Positions 13,040 to 26,570 of a stretch of DNA of 64,000 bases are shown piece by piece. How positions within the stretch are numbered: position 1 is the stretch's first letter; every line of letters begins with the position of its first letter. The stretch spans positions 8,680,001-8,744,000 of the forward strand of contig OZ023274.1 of assembly GCA_964007475.1 (NCBI GenBank), read 5' to 3'. Below the pieces are notes generated by a model, which worked only from the letters and a program-made list of their open reading frames with translations, was not told the DNA's origin and did not search any database. The stretch comes from Hybos culiciformis. Lineage: Eukaryota > Arthropoda > Insecta > Diptera > Hybotidae. A program made the position numbers and the translations under genes.

Positions 13040-16000
13040 AGCCATATTATATGCTGCTTTCAAGGTTTTCATAATTAAAAAAAAAAAACTTTAAGTTTTT
13101 CTATCATACATAATGTATTATTAGAGCAATCTAAACCATAAAATAAACCATATATTTTATATATAATTTTAAAGTTAAACATATAATTTAAACCTTAAAC
13201 TTTTAGCCTGCAAGGTGATTCAAACCTTTGAGATGATTTTTCAGGCTTCTGAATGTTTCTATCAGAAAACTAATTGTATATATTATGATTTATGAAGTAA
13301 GTAGAAGTACAAATATGAATTTTTCTCTTTATTTCAAGGAAATATTAGAAGAAGAATAAAAGAAAAATTATTATAAATTAAATTTTTCCAATGTTTGGTA
13401 ATTATAGTTTATTGAAACATTTTTATTTCATTAATAAAAAAAAACAAAGAAACAATATTGGGGAATTGTTTTTATACAATATTACTAGTTAAAAATGATG
13501 TGTGAAAATTTCAATGAAAAACTCTGTCTTACCCTGAGATTTAAAAGGTAAAACATTAGTTTGTAAACAGATTCATAAATACAAACAATATAAGGTTAAA
13601 TTAAAGAAAATTTATTTATTAGATTTTATTATTGGTATTTCATTTATTTAAAAACCATATATTTCATATAAGAATTTTATAACAATAAAAACAAACATAT
13701 TACTATTCAAATATTTTACTATAGATTAATTATATACAGAAAATCAGAAATACAAAAAAATCAATTATTTATCAACATTGCTTGAATAATAATTCTTTTT
13801 TTTTTTTTACTATTTTGTATAGAAAATTATTTATTATTTTCCTGCAATACATAAATACATTGTACTTTATTTTCGTTTTAACGAAAGATAATATATTTGT
13901 CGTCTTTACCACAGATCTAATATTAATAGAGCATAGATATTTTAGCTTGAATGTTGAAACATATATATTTTCTTTGAAATAGAAAAGCTAGATCTTAATC
14001 TTTTGTTTAGTATTGTCGTTGAGCATAGTCCAGCTAATTGCGTTATATTATGGATTTATTAATATTACACGTTTTAAATTATTTAAACTTATTATATTAA
14101 TTATACCTAAGTATATTAAAAAAATTTGAAAACAGGAATATAAGAATTATTTAACAATTTCTATAGTAATTATCACATAATATGAATAATAATATGGCAC
14201 AAAATGTAGTTCTAATTATATAATAAAATTACTTATTTCATTTGTAAAAAAAAAGTTATATTTTATAATTTTATATTCATTAATTTGAGCCTGTAACTTT
14301 CAAAACAAGACCATGTACAAAACAAAATATAATTTTAAGTTAAGATTTTATGACACCAGAGTTGATGGTAGAAAAATTTGTTTCTAATGATTTATTTCAA
14401 CTATTTTATATTCATAACAACATGCATTACATAAATAATTGTTAAAAACTATTAAACTTAAACTCATTTAAAAAAAAAAATTTATAAGTTTTTTAGTTTC
14501 ATTTTGAAAGTAACAAACATTTTATATATTATATTATTCTCTTTTCTGTGAAAGGTATAACATTATATTATATATACCTTTATTTAATACATATTAAGGT
14601 TTTTTGTTTTATTTATTACTCGGAAAAAAAGGAAAACCACAAAATGACCCAATACTTATATAACTAGTTTAAATTACCACAAAAATTAACAGTAAATGGA
14701 TTAATTTTAACACAATGATTAGGTATATTTAACTATATAATATGTACAATAATTGTATACATATAATGCAATACTAAAAATATATATTAAATATATATAC
14801 ATATAAATTTATTATATAATTTTATTTTATTTCTAGGAAATTTTATAAACACAATATTGTCATATTAATGACAGAATTGGGTTAATTATCATATTTTATT
14901 TAAAAAAAAATAAAAAAATAAAATGCCGATAAATCAGTCAACAGAACTTATTATATTATAAAAAAGAATAAAAATAATAAATATTTTGTTAACATTTTTG
15001 AATCGAATAGAATTAATAGAAATTTAAATAAAATTATTATGCGTTTAATTGTGGTTAAACAAAAATAATAAGAATATATAATACATAATCGTGTAGTGAA
15101 AATATGCGGCTTAAAATAATTAGTATTCAATAAAATACTTTTTGCCTCATTAACTTCTAATTAATAAAATGATTAATTTTTGACATTTAAGTAAGTTTGT
15201 GTCAATCTTGTTGAAATATGTTGTATATTTTTCTAAATAAACAAAATTTCCTTAATTCCTTTGCTTAATTTTATTCAAAATTTGTCATTAATATAAATTT
15301 AAAAATAATTCAAAAAAATGAACAAAACTGGTTCGCATTAAAACAGCAGTTGATCAAATCTAATTATCAAAAGTTTTAATGGCCAGAATATGCAGAAAGG
15401 TTAAGAATTAAATTAATAAAAAAAAAGCTTAAAAAAAATTTCATCAAAAGGATAATGAAAATCCTGTTGTAATTTTATTTTATTTTCTTTTTTTTTTTAA
15501 TATTTAATCCTACAACAGCACAGTGGTTGTTACTTTTGAATAGCGAAAGAGTTTTTAAAATATTTGTTCCCGGAAATCAGAAAAATTCCCAATCAATATT
15601 ACTTGGAATGTCAGATTAAGCCATCACTAGTTGCCTTGTTATAAAAACACATAGAATCTAAGGCATGATTTCATCAGGAATCGCAGAAAATCACACTAAT
15701 CACTAAATCTGAAATGAAAACCCATTAAATAAACTTCAGTAATATGCATGAACTAAGTATATCTGAACTATGTCTGAATACTACAAAAATTTCTAACGCT
15801 TTTCAAATATATATTTGTCAAAATTTCAAACCCCCTCGCGACATTTCCTAGAGTTCCCTAATTGAATGGCACGTAAATAAATGGAATCACTGTGTTTTTA
15901 GAAAATAAAATAAAATTGAAAAACGGATTATTTTTTTATTCTTGACTTTTTTCTTTATTTTTTTGATTAATATCGGGTCAAAAAAAAAAAAGGATCTTTA

Positions 16001-16809
16001 TCAGTATGAGATTAATTACGTTTATCGTTGAAATTAATTTTTGTGTAATTAACATAGAAGAAAAAAGTATTTATGTTAAATATGAAATATTCATTTAACC
16101 CTTCAAAAGCAATAAGTAATTATCATAATTTTTACCTCTTTCTTTAATTGAAATAATCCGAAATTTGAAAATAAAACAACTTTATTAAGTTTATGTATGT
16201 ATATTTATATACAATGGGAAAATTATTATAATTTTACGTTACACGATAATTGGAAAGGAGGATAATAGGTTCACTTAAATAATTGTACAGAAACTTTTTT
16301 TTTTCACTATAATGAATAAAAAAAAAATGTTTGAATTTATTATTAATCCACTTAATTTACATTGAAAGTTTTATGATCAATATATTTAATATTTAACATA
16401 ATAAATGAAACAAATAAATAATAAATATATACACAGTACTTATAATTGTTAAGTCAAAATATAAGTGGCCCCCTAATTAAGCATTAAGGTAGCAGAATTA
16501 AGTTAAATAAAATATACTAGCAAAGACCAAACAATATTTTATGCTAATTAAATTGATATAAATTTATTATTGAACTAAGTAAATATCTTTAACACTTGAT
16601 TTTGATATAAGTAAATGACAAATATCTATTTAGCATAGTTATAGTTAATGTTAAGATACTTATATCTGAGTATTAACAAATAAGAACCTTTAGAAAATTA
16701 TTAATCACGTTTTCTACACATCTGTTTGTCATTTTAAAGGTTGGTGCAAGATTAGCTATAAAATTCTTAGATTGGTATATGTAAAATAAATTAAATTGTT
16801 CACTATTAA
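13040..16809. other. AT-rich intergenic sequence
   Basis: Mostly A/T-run spacer. A moderately GC-richer patch at 15500-15900 begins near CACAGTGGTT and ends near ATCACTGTG, a weak terminal similarity that I do not regard as enough to call an element. No gene is supported. Confidence 0.55.
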
Positions 16810-17526
16810 GGGGGTAGATGCACTCAGAAGCGTAAAAAAAGGCATATTTTAAAAAATTTATTTTTTACAGTAATTAAGTTTATTTTACAAAATAAATTAT
16901 AGACAGTTTTTATACAATGCTTTAACTTAACATTTATAAAAAAAAAAAAAAAAATACATATTATTTATTAAAATATCGCCATATCGATTGGATCCTCTCC
17001 CGCGAGTAGTACTTCGCGGTGACCATCACAACAGCCTTCTGGATCATCTGAATTCGAAAAACCAAGGTGAAACCTCTAGTTTAATAATAAATCCAGTCTT
17101 TAATCGAAGCTTTTTTTTTTTTTTTGAAAATTTGCAAAATGGTGGCATTCGAAACTTTGGACTCTGATGTTCGATAAAATGTTAAAAGTTAATTGTTTAA
17201 AAAATATAGTAATTGTTAACAAAAATCAATATCCTTTGATTAAAGAAGATAATATTAAAATTTCATCAATATCCACTCAATGGTTTTCGAGTTATATTGG
17301 TCACCGAATGGAAAAACACAGTTTTGATAAAAACGCGTTTAAAGTCCGCTACCTGCTCTATTCACAACCGAGAGGTTGAATGTTGCTTCAGTAATTACTA
17401 AATATCTTGAAAACTATTCATCGGATTGACTTGAAATTTTCAGAGAATATTCTTGAAACATCATACTTTAAGAAAATGAAAAAATAAAAAATCGATTTTT
17501 CAAAAATTCTAAGTGCATCTACCCCC
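16810..17526. mobile_element. piggyBac-like MITE
   Basis: A 717-bp element flanked on both sides by TTAA (16806-16809 and 17527-17530), the target site characteristic of piggyBac transposons. The ends are inverted repeats, GGGGGTAGATGCACTCAG left and GGGGGTAGATGCACTTAG as the right reverse complement, one mismatch in 18. The interior includes a GC-richer block (16975-17090) and a 70-codon open frame that does not resemble a transposase. It is non-autonomous. Confidence is high for the element, good for the superfamily. Confidence 0.88.
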
Positions 17527-17530
17527 TTAA

Positions 17531-18178
17531 GTTGTATTAGGATTAGACAATTCGGCTTTTTTGAATGTTTTGTTAAATATTCGATATTATTGTTTACGGA
17601 GTTTCATCTAAACAGTACGCTTGTGTACGTAGGTTATATGTCAAAATATTTCGAAAAAAAACGTTGTTTTTTTACTTTTCACGATGAATATACAATCTAT
17701 CTATAATTTATGAAAATACTGCATATGTTGTACAACAAAAAAAAATCAAATTTCGGGAATAAGGATATTATACCCTCAAGGAAGTGACATGAATTAAATT
17801 TTCTTAGAAACATTATATTTCTTTGAATAATAAATATACCATTTAGAATAATAATTTTTTTTGGGATCATATTGAGATTATATTATGCTATGTGGTTAGA
17901 ATTGAGCTTATTTTTTTTTTTAAATAAAAAAAAATAGCAACATAATGTTTGTGAAATAAAATAAAAAATAACAGATTAAAAACATATCTTATATTCGTAT
18001 ATATATACACATGTAAGTATGTATATAATAGTTTGATTTTCAGCAAGCTTTGGAAGTTTTATTTTCTGCATGAAAAATTCTTAAAAGAAATTTTAAGTCA
18101 TTTTTTCGAAAAAAATTAAAAAAAAAACTTTTTTTAGAAAATCTATTTTATTCAAATTTCAAAATATCTCAAACTAAA
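17531..18178. other. AT-rich spacer between two MITEs
   Basis: About 650 bases of AT-rich DNA between the TTAA-flanked and the next TA-flanked element. Nothing recognisable. Confidence 0.6.
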
Positions 18179-18180
18179 TA

Positions 18181-18736
18181 CAGTGGAGGTCCATTATAAT
18201 TATAACGAATCATATAATGTTCAGACTGATTTGTTATATCGAATAGTTCGGTATATCGAGTAAATTTTTTTGTGAACTAAAAAGAAGAAGCTAGCTATAT
18301 CATTAATTTATAGTACATTTTTATTAAGTACAGATTACATTTTTATTCATACATGTTTGTTTTGCATATTTTTAAAGTCATATTAGTTATAAAATTTATT
18401 TTTATTTAAAAAAATTATGAATCTTTGTTTGTTTAATTTTGGTTTTTAAACTTAAGATATTAGTTTTTTCTCACAAAGTTTGTAGAATCGAAATTTCTGC
18501 ATGTGGAACATCATTAGCTTCACACCAATTTAAATTGAACAGCTTCAGTGTGTTTTATTGCGCCTACTTAGCTTTGTTTAAAATTCAAGTTTTAACCAGA
18601 AAAGAATAAAAATTTGTTATATCGGATACTAAAATTTCTATACATTCGCTATTTAGAGACATTAATGTAAAAAATTTCATTGTACGTTATATGGAATATT
18701 CGTTATATCGTAGTTCGTTATATTGGACCTCCACTG
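18181..18736. mobile_element. TA-flanked MITE, Tc1/mariner (pogo-type) end sequence
   Basis: A 556-bp element with ends CAGTGGAGGTCCATTATAA (left) and CAGTGGAGGTCCAATATAA (right reverse complement), one mismatch in 19. It is flanked by TA at 18179-18180 and 18737-18738. TTATATCG-type motifs repeat near both ends. CAGTGGA(G/A)xTC ends with a TA target are typical of pogo/Tigger elements. No transposase frame. Confidence 0.83.
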
Positions 18737-18738
18737 TA

Positions 18739-21700
18739 TACATAATTTGAATTTGGCCAACTGTCGAATATAAAACAGAATTCAGATTATCAATCTTATA
18801 AGAGAATCCAATATTATGTTATAAAGTAAAAGCTCTTGCAATGCTTAAAACTATACCTACATACTTATAATATATGAAAGAATTTTCCATAGATTTTTAG
18901 CACAAACCATGATATTCCATTAATTTTAGTTGTTGATCTTTATATAAGAATTTATTAATTTATTAAATGTACAAAAGCGAAATTTACCGTGGGTGAATGA
19001 ATAAACTTATTTTATTTTTTTTTTATTTTCTCAAAGTTCAAAGACCATTTAATTTATTTCTTGTTAGAAAAATTACTTACTTGAATGGAAAATTATATTA
19101 TTTTATATAAAAAAACGAAAAAATAATAAAAGTTTTAACAAAATGAAAAATGTTTCTGATAATTTATTTTATATATTCAAGAACAATATTTTATTATACA
19201 TCTTTCCGTACATATTTAATTGGCACCACAAAGTCCAACAAAAGATTTTTTCAAGTTTTTTTTTTTTTTTATTTATTTAAATAATCCTTAGAGTCTATTA
19301 GCTTTCAAATATATCTTCTGGGTATAGTAAACTTGATAAAAATTTGAAGATATACCTAATATTAAAAGAAATTGTTTTTAAAGTTTAATTACATAAAAAA
19401 AAATATACCTTTAATATTTTTATGTAAATATTGAAGGATATAGGATATGAAAACATAAATAAGAAGTATATATACCTATAATAATTAATTTGATTACAAA
19501 CAAATAGGTTTTTGTTTTTTATTTTCAAATGGAAAATATATTCTCATTTTTTATTCAAAGTAAATCTTTTTATGTTTTCAGTAATATAGTATTTTAGAGA
19601 TTCAAAAATATCATGTTCATTACATATATACATTTTTCTATATAACCCGAAATAACCATTTTACCTTGTTCATAATTTCAATGTGTCACCGGTATATTTG
19701 TCACAAATTATTCTAAGTATTTGCTTTGGTTTTCCATTGAAAAAAAAAAAAAATAAAAAATAATGGAAACCAAATTTATAAAAAAAAGAAATGATAAAAA
19801 TTATTTTCACTTAACAAGAAAGGGACTGAAATGTGTATATATATATTTATATAGGTAAAATACCTCTAGGGAAAAATTAAGATAATATTTTTCTTATGAT
19901 TCGTATCGCTTTTTCATAAGAAAATATCTTTGTTTATCACAAATAATAATAATAATAATAATGAACCAAATAATATATACAAAAAAATTAAATAAAAAAT
20001 ATGTTCTTCATATTCAGGGTTTCAAACCGTATATAATCTAAATGTTTTAAATCGATTTAAATATATTCTTAAAATTGTTCGCATATATATTTGATTACCT
20101 TGAAAATATTGGTTGCATTAGTTCGAGTTAAAATTCCTCTTTTTTATAAAATTCAATTAAAAAAATTAATAAGTTATTTATATTAATTCGAAAAAATTTG
20201 GTACCTACCGCGTTAAATTTTGATAAATTAGATTAAATTTTGCATACGATTTTTTCTCAGGTTTAATGCCCTGCTATTTTATTTAATTTCTTAAAGAATA
20301 TGTATTTTTCAATTTCTCAAAAATAAAAGGACATTGTAAAATTCAAAATAAACAGAGAATTTCTATAAAATTATTATTATGTTTTGGTTTCAAGTTACAC
20401 AATTATTTCCCCTAAATTTTTGTTTTTGAATAAAAATAAAAAAAATTTTCTAAAGTAAATATTCAAAATAATTTAGTTGCAAGACTTAGGTGAAGTTTTT
20501 CCAGTATTTTGAGTATAAATATTATATACCTACCCACACTCATAACATAGAACTATTCTCTTTTTTAAACTTCAATTATAACGAAAAAATTATTAAGAAT
20601 TATAGAACAGCTTAAAACGAATCGTGTAGTATCTCTCTAGATTAATAAAGTACCTATATATATACTGAGTCTTAGCTAAAGAAAATTACATCATCGAGTG
20701 TAAATTACCTCATCTAATTTCGCTTATAATAATAATAATAATAATATAAAACTTTAAAACTAAAATAAGAAAATAGTATAAAATAAAAAAACTTTTGGAT
20801 TGTCTGCAAGAATGTTATCAAGACAATAATCAACAAAAAATTATTTTTTTTTGTTAAAATAATAATAATAACAATAATTTTTGTTTAATAACATATTTAG
20901 TAGTTCCCGAACTTTTTTATATTAATGGAATATTATGACAAAAAAAAAAAAAATAAAGAAAAAAAGAAAAAGGTTACTTATACATATTTTCTTTTCATTA
21001 AAGACATGATGTATCCAAATTCAAACCCTTATATTATACTCTTATTATAATGTAATATCTCTATAATATAATACATATATAAAAAGAATCCTTTGAACAA
21101 ATTACAACATCAAGATTTCAGATAAATTCCAATGATAAGCATTTTTAATGTGAAATCAATATAAGAATATAATATGTATTTTATATACAGTAGTGTAAAA
21201 TAAGTATATATTAAATATATATAAGAACACTTTAGAAAAGGTTTTTAATATTAATGACTAGACCGTCTGATGTGCAAAAATTATACATTTTTTTTCCAAT
21301 ATTATACTATAGGACTTATGTTAAGTATAAAATTGAAACAAATTTGTTGGTTGGATAAGAACGGTTGAAAATTGGCTTAAGTAAATTCTCTAATTATATG
21401 TTAAATTTAAAATTAATAAATAAATAATTGGTAATGCCCCCTTTCTTTCAGATAAAGTTAAAGTTAGCTTCAGAATTTTTATTTTGCAATGTATTTAAAA
21501 TATACTCAAAATTTCTTAATTTTGAATTCATATGTATGTATAATGCAATTGTTTCTATTTTACATAGTTTACGTTCCCTAAAATTTTAAAAGTACTTCAA
21601 ATAATTTTTTTTTTAAATATTTACAAAATAACTTTTGAATTGGTTGTTTTTTAAATATAACTTTTTTTATGAAATTTAAATAATAATGTATGTTGAACAG

Positions 21701-24700
21701 CGTAGGTTTGAATTTGAAAAAAAAAAAAAATACAACTAAATTATGAACTTTTGATTAGAAATATATTTATGTTGGAATCCTAAATATAAAATTTAAAAAT
21801 ATTTTCAATTTGTTGATGAAATTTATCTTTAACTGTGAGCATGAGAGCATACTTTAATTTATAACGAACCAGTATATTTTAAGCGACGATATTGTTTTTT
21901 TGATACATTTCTTCAATAAATAGTTGTAAAATTTTTAATGTTATCAGAAACACCATGAAAATTGTTTTTTTTTTAATTTGGCCATTACATAATGCAAGCC
22001 TACATTCCGCTTATTAGCCCTGAAAACTACTTCGATGGCATAAAAAAAAGATTTCTTTTGCATTCCAAATTTCGAATTACAATAAAATGGTTAAGTTAAG
22101 TTAATATTTGATGAACAATAATATAAGAATGACAGGACGTCTAGAAGTAAAGATCCAATAAATGTGCACTACAAACCTATACGATATCAAGGATATCAAC
22201 AAAAAGTAAAAAATTATTTAAAAACTAATTTTTTTTACAAATAAATTCAACTTCAAAATTGAAATTCTCAAAAATTGAAATAAAAAAATAAAATAAAGTT
22301 TTTTTTTACTAAATGTACAGGAAGGAAGTTAGCTCAAACCATAAGTGAAAACTATTTCAAAATTTCCAACATTTGTATGATTTTGAAAAAAAGAATGTAT
22401 ATATAAAGTTAGCTTGAAGCAATAGAAAAACAAAAACTTTTTATATTCATTTTCATTTTTTTTTTTTTGATCTTAAATTAAAATAACAAACAGAACAAAA
22501 ATAATACATAAAAGGTGAAGTACCTACGTATAACAATCATATATTTTTTTTTAGGTAGGTAGGTACCTACATACATATTTTATTTTGTTTTTACAGATTT
22601 TATGAAAAAGTTATTTCTGTAAATTTTTTAACTTTATACTTATTATGCATATATAGTTAACATGAAATTTAATCGAGTTAAAAAATTAATGACTCGATTG
22701 CCTCGGAATGTATTCGTGTGAACGCATCAAGGCGTATAGCATTTTTTTTTAATGCAAATACAATTTATATGGAATTTTTTATGATATTTTTGAAGTTCAT
22801 AAAATAATATCTGAAAGAATATTTAGCAAAAATATTAAGCAAACATTTTCGAATAAAACTAATATTGAAGTTCTGATTAAAAAAAAAAACTTTGTTAATT
22901 AATCGAATATTTTATGAGTATAGGTACATTGAAAAATTTCTTTCCGTCAAAAATTTATTCTTGAGATATTTACAAGAACCAAGGTCAGATTGCTACTAAA
23001 TATATTTCCTTTATAAAAAGAAAACAAATTTTCCGAAAATTTTCCCTTTAGAAGAAAATTACCGAAAGTGTTTTAATTTCATCAGGAACATTTGTAACTC
23101 TCTTAAAATTCGAAAATTTCAGATATATTTATTTAAAAAAAAAACAAAAAATACAAATATAATTGATATAAAAATATTTTAGCCTTAAAACTAATAATTG
23201 TCTACTTGAAAACATAAAACAAAAATTAAACCCCATTAGTTTTCTTTATATTAATATTATTTCTTTGTAGATTAATATTAAAATTTCTTTTGATAGGAAA
23301 TTGAACATGCGTATATCAAAATGAAAATCTTAAGGTGAGCTTTCTCTTCAACAATTTATTTCGAAAAGGAAAAAGGAAATTTTATTTTGATTATCAACTC
23401 TTAAAAGTTTTTAAAAATGTTAAAAGTGCGCGCGCTTTTGTTGACAAAATATTCTTATAACAGCATTGGGTTTTCCAAAATTCCTTCAAAATTAATGATA
23501 TAATAATTCTACAAGGATGTCAAAATTTACATTATATTTTGACCTTTTTTTTGTTGTTTGCATATTTAGATTCAATGAAAATGTTTTAATTTGAATAATT
23601 TATTTAAAAAAAAAAAGAAGCTGAAACTAAAAGCATTCGATCCGTAACCTGATTTCCCGCCAAGATAATTATATTTATTCAACATAACTACCTCTTTTTT
23701 GCAAAGGTCTAGAATAATTATTTATATGGCGACCTTTTATTCTTATAAATTGTTATTTGCTTCTGCTTGAAGTTTAGTTATTTCCTTTAAAAAGACTATT
23801 TCTCGTTACAGTTATATTATAATTTATATCACTATCTGTAATCGAACTATATATTTTAGATTTTTCGATTTTGATTCCCAGCTGACCTTTGTCAACTTGA
23901 GTGTTTGTTGACTTTTTTCATATAAAATATGTTGTGCATTGCACGTTCTTTTTTCGTATGTACATATCTGATAACTCCAAAAAAGTAGAACACATCTGAT
24001 TTATGTACAGAGGAAAATTATTATTAGAAAATACATTGTAAACATTAAGATGCACTTTATCAAGAAGAAAATTGAAGTTTTTAAAGAATAAATCTGCTTC
24101 TTGGTTTCATGTTAGTTGAAAATTATTTATATCTTACATATTTATTCCATTCCAATAATAAATTTTTTTTTCAAATCTTTACTTACAGAAGTCACAGTAC
24201 ATAAAAAAAAGCATTAAATTACTTATACTGTATATTTATGTAGGTACCTTATGTTTTTCTCACCCTAAGTGTCAAAAATAAAATTACAGAAATTTTGAAA
24301 CTTTACTCGTCGTACGATTTTTGAATTTTTTCTTATATTTTTATTTATTAAAATTCAAATTCTGAGATTTTTTTTTTTTTTATTATTTTTATTGCTATCA
24401 ATGTGCTTAGGAATTTTATATGAACTTCTTATGTTTAGCGTGCATTATGTAATATTGTATACTATATGTATATTAATGTAGATGTTCATTGTACATAAAG
24501 AAAAATAAAATTCAATAAATTTTAATAAGCCTTGTGAATTTTCATGTTGACTTTTATGATTACAACAACACACATTTTTGAGGCAATCTGTGTTTTCATT
24601 ACTTCAACAAAATCCATAAATTTTGTGCATTTGTTATAAAAAAAAATAAAAAATATGTAAAATATGTAAAATTAAGGAATAACAAACAAAAAAAAAAAAT

Positions 24701-26393
24701 AAATAAAAATGAAGGCATGTAAAATTTTTACAAAATATTTTTTTTTTCAATTTTCTTGTCATTACATCACAGTGTACGTACATTATTATTCCAAAGTTAG
24801 TTAACAAATATCAAACAAATAATATGATTCTTCGAAAATTATTAGGCTTATTTGCAGTTTGTTATTTTTGAAGGTCTTACAAAATTGTTATGTACAATAA
24901 ATTTTACCCCTACGGCTACGCAATAATATCGATTTCATTAATTCTTCATATCATAAGAATAAAACTGTCAAATCAATTGTATATCAATACATACTATTTA
25001 TAAAGTACTGATTATAGGCAGTCATAGCACTTATGTCTTATTTTGAGAGCCTTTCGTAGCTACTATCAAAATCATCTTTAATAATTAAACATTTTTTAAT
25101 TATTATAAAATTTTTGATAGACTTAAAATATTACCAGCTTTAAATTAAATAGAATTAAGTGTATGACATTATACCTAGTATGTTTCTTGCACTACACGGA
25201 TCAACACTATGCCCGTAGTATCGCAATATTTGAAAATTTTATACAGATATAAGTAGTATGGGGTAATCAAAATTCATATTATATTAGAATTTAAAAAAAT
25301 TAAAATTCTATTTTGAAATAACTTTGAATTTTATTATATTAAATTAATAATTAACCACTTGTAAGATCTCCTGTGAAATCAAAACCAAAATAAAATAATA
25401 ATAATAATAATAATAATATACCTACTGCACAATTTAATATTCTGTAATTTTATATTTTTATTTTTTTCAAACTTTTATCCTCTTTTATATTTGAATAATA
25501 TTTAAATTTTTGCATCGCTGAATAGGAAATTTTCTTATATGAACTTATGTATTTATATATATTAGATTAAAATTCAGATCACGATTCAATAAAACATATG
25601 TTATTTTATTATTATTTATTTATATTAAGTTTATGATTGGTTTGATATTCAAATAAAAAAAAAAAAATTATATTAACTCAGAATATATAGGTATATGATT
25701 TTAAAAGAGCGTAAATTTTTGCTATACTTTAAAATTATTTCAATCTTTTTTAAAAATACTATATAATATTATGTTGTATAATTGAATTTTTTATGAATGA
25801 ATTTTAATGGTTCCCGATATTTGGATCAGAGAAATTTTTCATAAATTTTTGATAAAAAAAATTAAAATAAATCAAAATATATAATATATATATATAACTA
25901 TATATGTATATTCACATCAGTTCACATTTATCTGTTTTTTATTACACGATTTTATTTAAAACACAAACTCTGTACGTTGTCCGTTTTTTATCAAATCTTG
26001 CAACTGATATTTGTCCCACTTGCCGAGATTTATAGCTGATATTTTGCACAGACCCCCCTTATTTGCGAATATTGATCTTTTTAATTTTTGGTTCAATATA
26101 TACAACATGTCAACAAATTTTCTAAAATAAAAAAATGATTTCCTTGGATTCATGAACTATGATAAGATTTATTTTCTACTTTTTAGTAATATTCAAATAA
26201 TAAAATCGATTAACTTAAATTTTTTTTTACTTTTGCATTATCTTAGTGTCTATGTTGTATGTACGTAAATTTTATTCAGAATTTATAGAGATTTTAATTA
26301 AAAAATATGTCTGTTATTGCACTAAAATAAAAATTTCTTTTTCATAAACTGAATTTTGAATAAATTTGTATGTCAATCATATATATCTGCAGT
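18739..26393. other. AT-rich intergenic sequence, about 7.6 kb
   Basis: Scattered microsatellites, for example (ATA)n near 19945-19962 and 20727-20746 and (AAT)n at 25394-25419. At 22550-22571 GTAG tetranucleotides run into the palindrome TAGGTAGGTACCTA. GC-richer patches at 22690-22740, 23630-23900 and 25010-25230 lack transposon ends or frames that I could support. Confidence 0.55.
25394..25419. repeat. (AAT)n microsatellite
   Basis: About eight perfect trinucleotide units. Confidence 0.9.
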
Positions 26394-26570
26394 CTACTTT
26401 TTTCGCCTAGTGTCCAGAAGGCTCTCAGAATAATTCGTTTCCAAAATGTTTGCCCAACTTCTTTGCTTTGCCAATCTTAAAGTGTTGAAATCTCTTAGAC
26501 TAATAGTGACCGTAGAATCAGTGCACCTCATTCTCTGGAGATAAACTAAATAATTCAGGCAGGCAGGGAA
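26394..26570 (-). pseudogene. Coding-like fragment, identity unknown
   Basis: A GC-richer island in AT-rich spacer. On the minus strand it is open for 58 codons to TAG (26396-26394), with a possible splice acceptor (tgaattatttag) placing an exon start at 26545. The product includes YLQRMRCTDSTVTI, DFNTLRLAKQRSWANILET and SESLLDTRRKK, a much more protein-like composition than the random frames around it. A 32-codon plus-strand frame also exists over the same bases. No family is recognised. It may be a fragment of a retroelement or host exon. Confidence 0.3.

Noticed and set aside
15515..15895. Possible transposon with CACAGTG...CACTGTG ends
   Set aside because: The end similarity is only 7-8 bases and no target-site duplication was seen.
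17167..17379. 70-codon frame inside the piggyBac-like MITE
   Set aside because: Too short and without the conserved acidic residues context of a piggyBac transposase; no recognisable domain.
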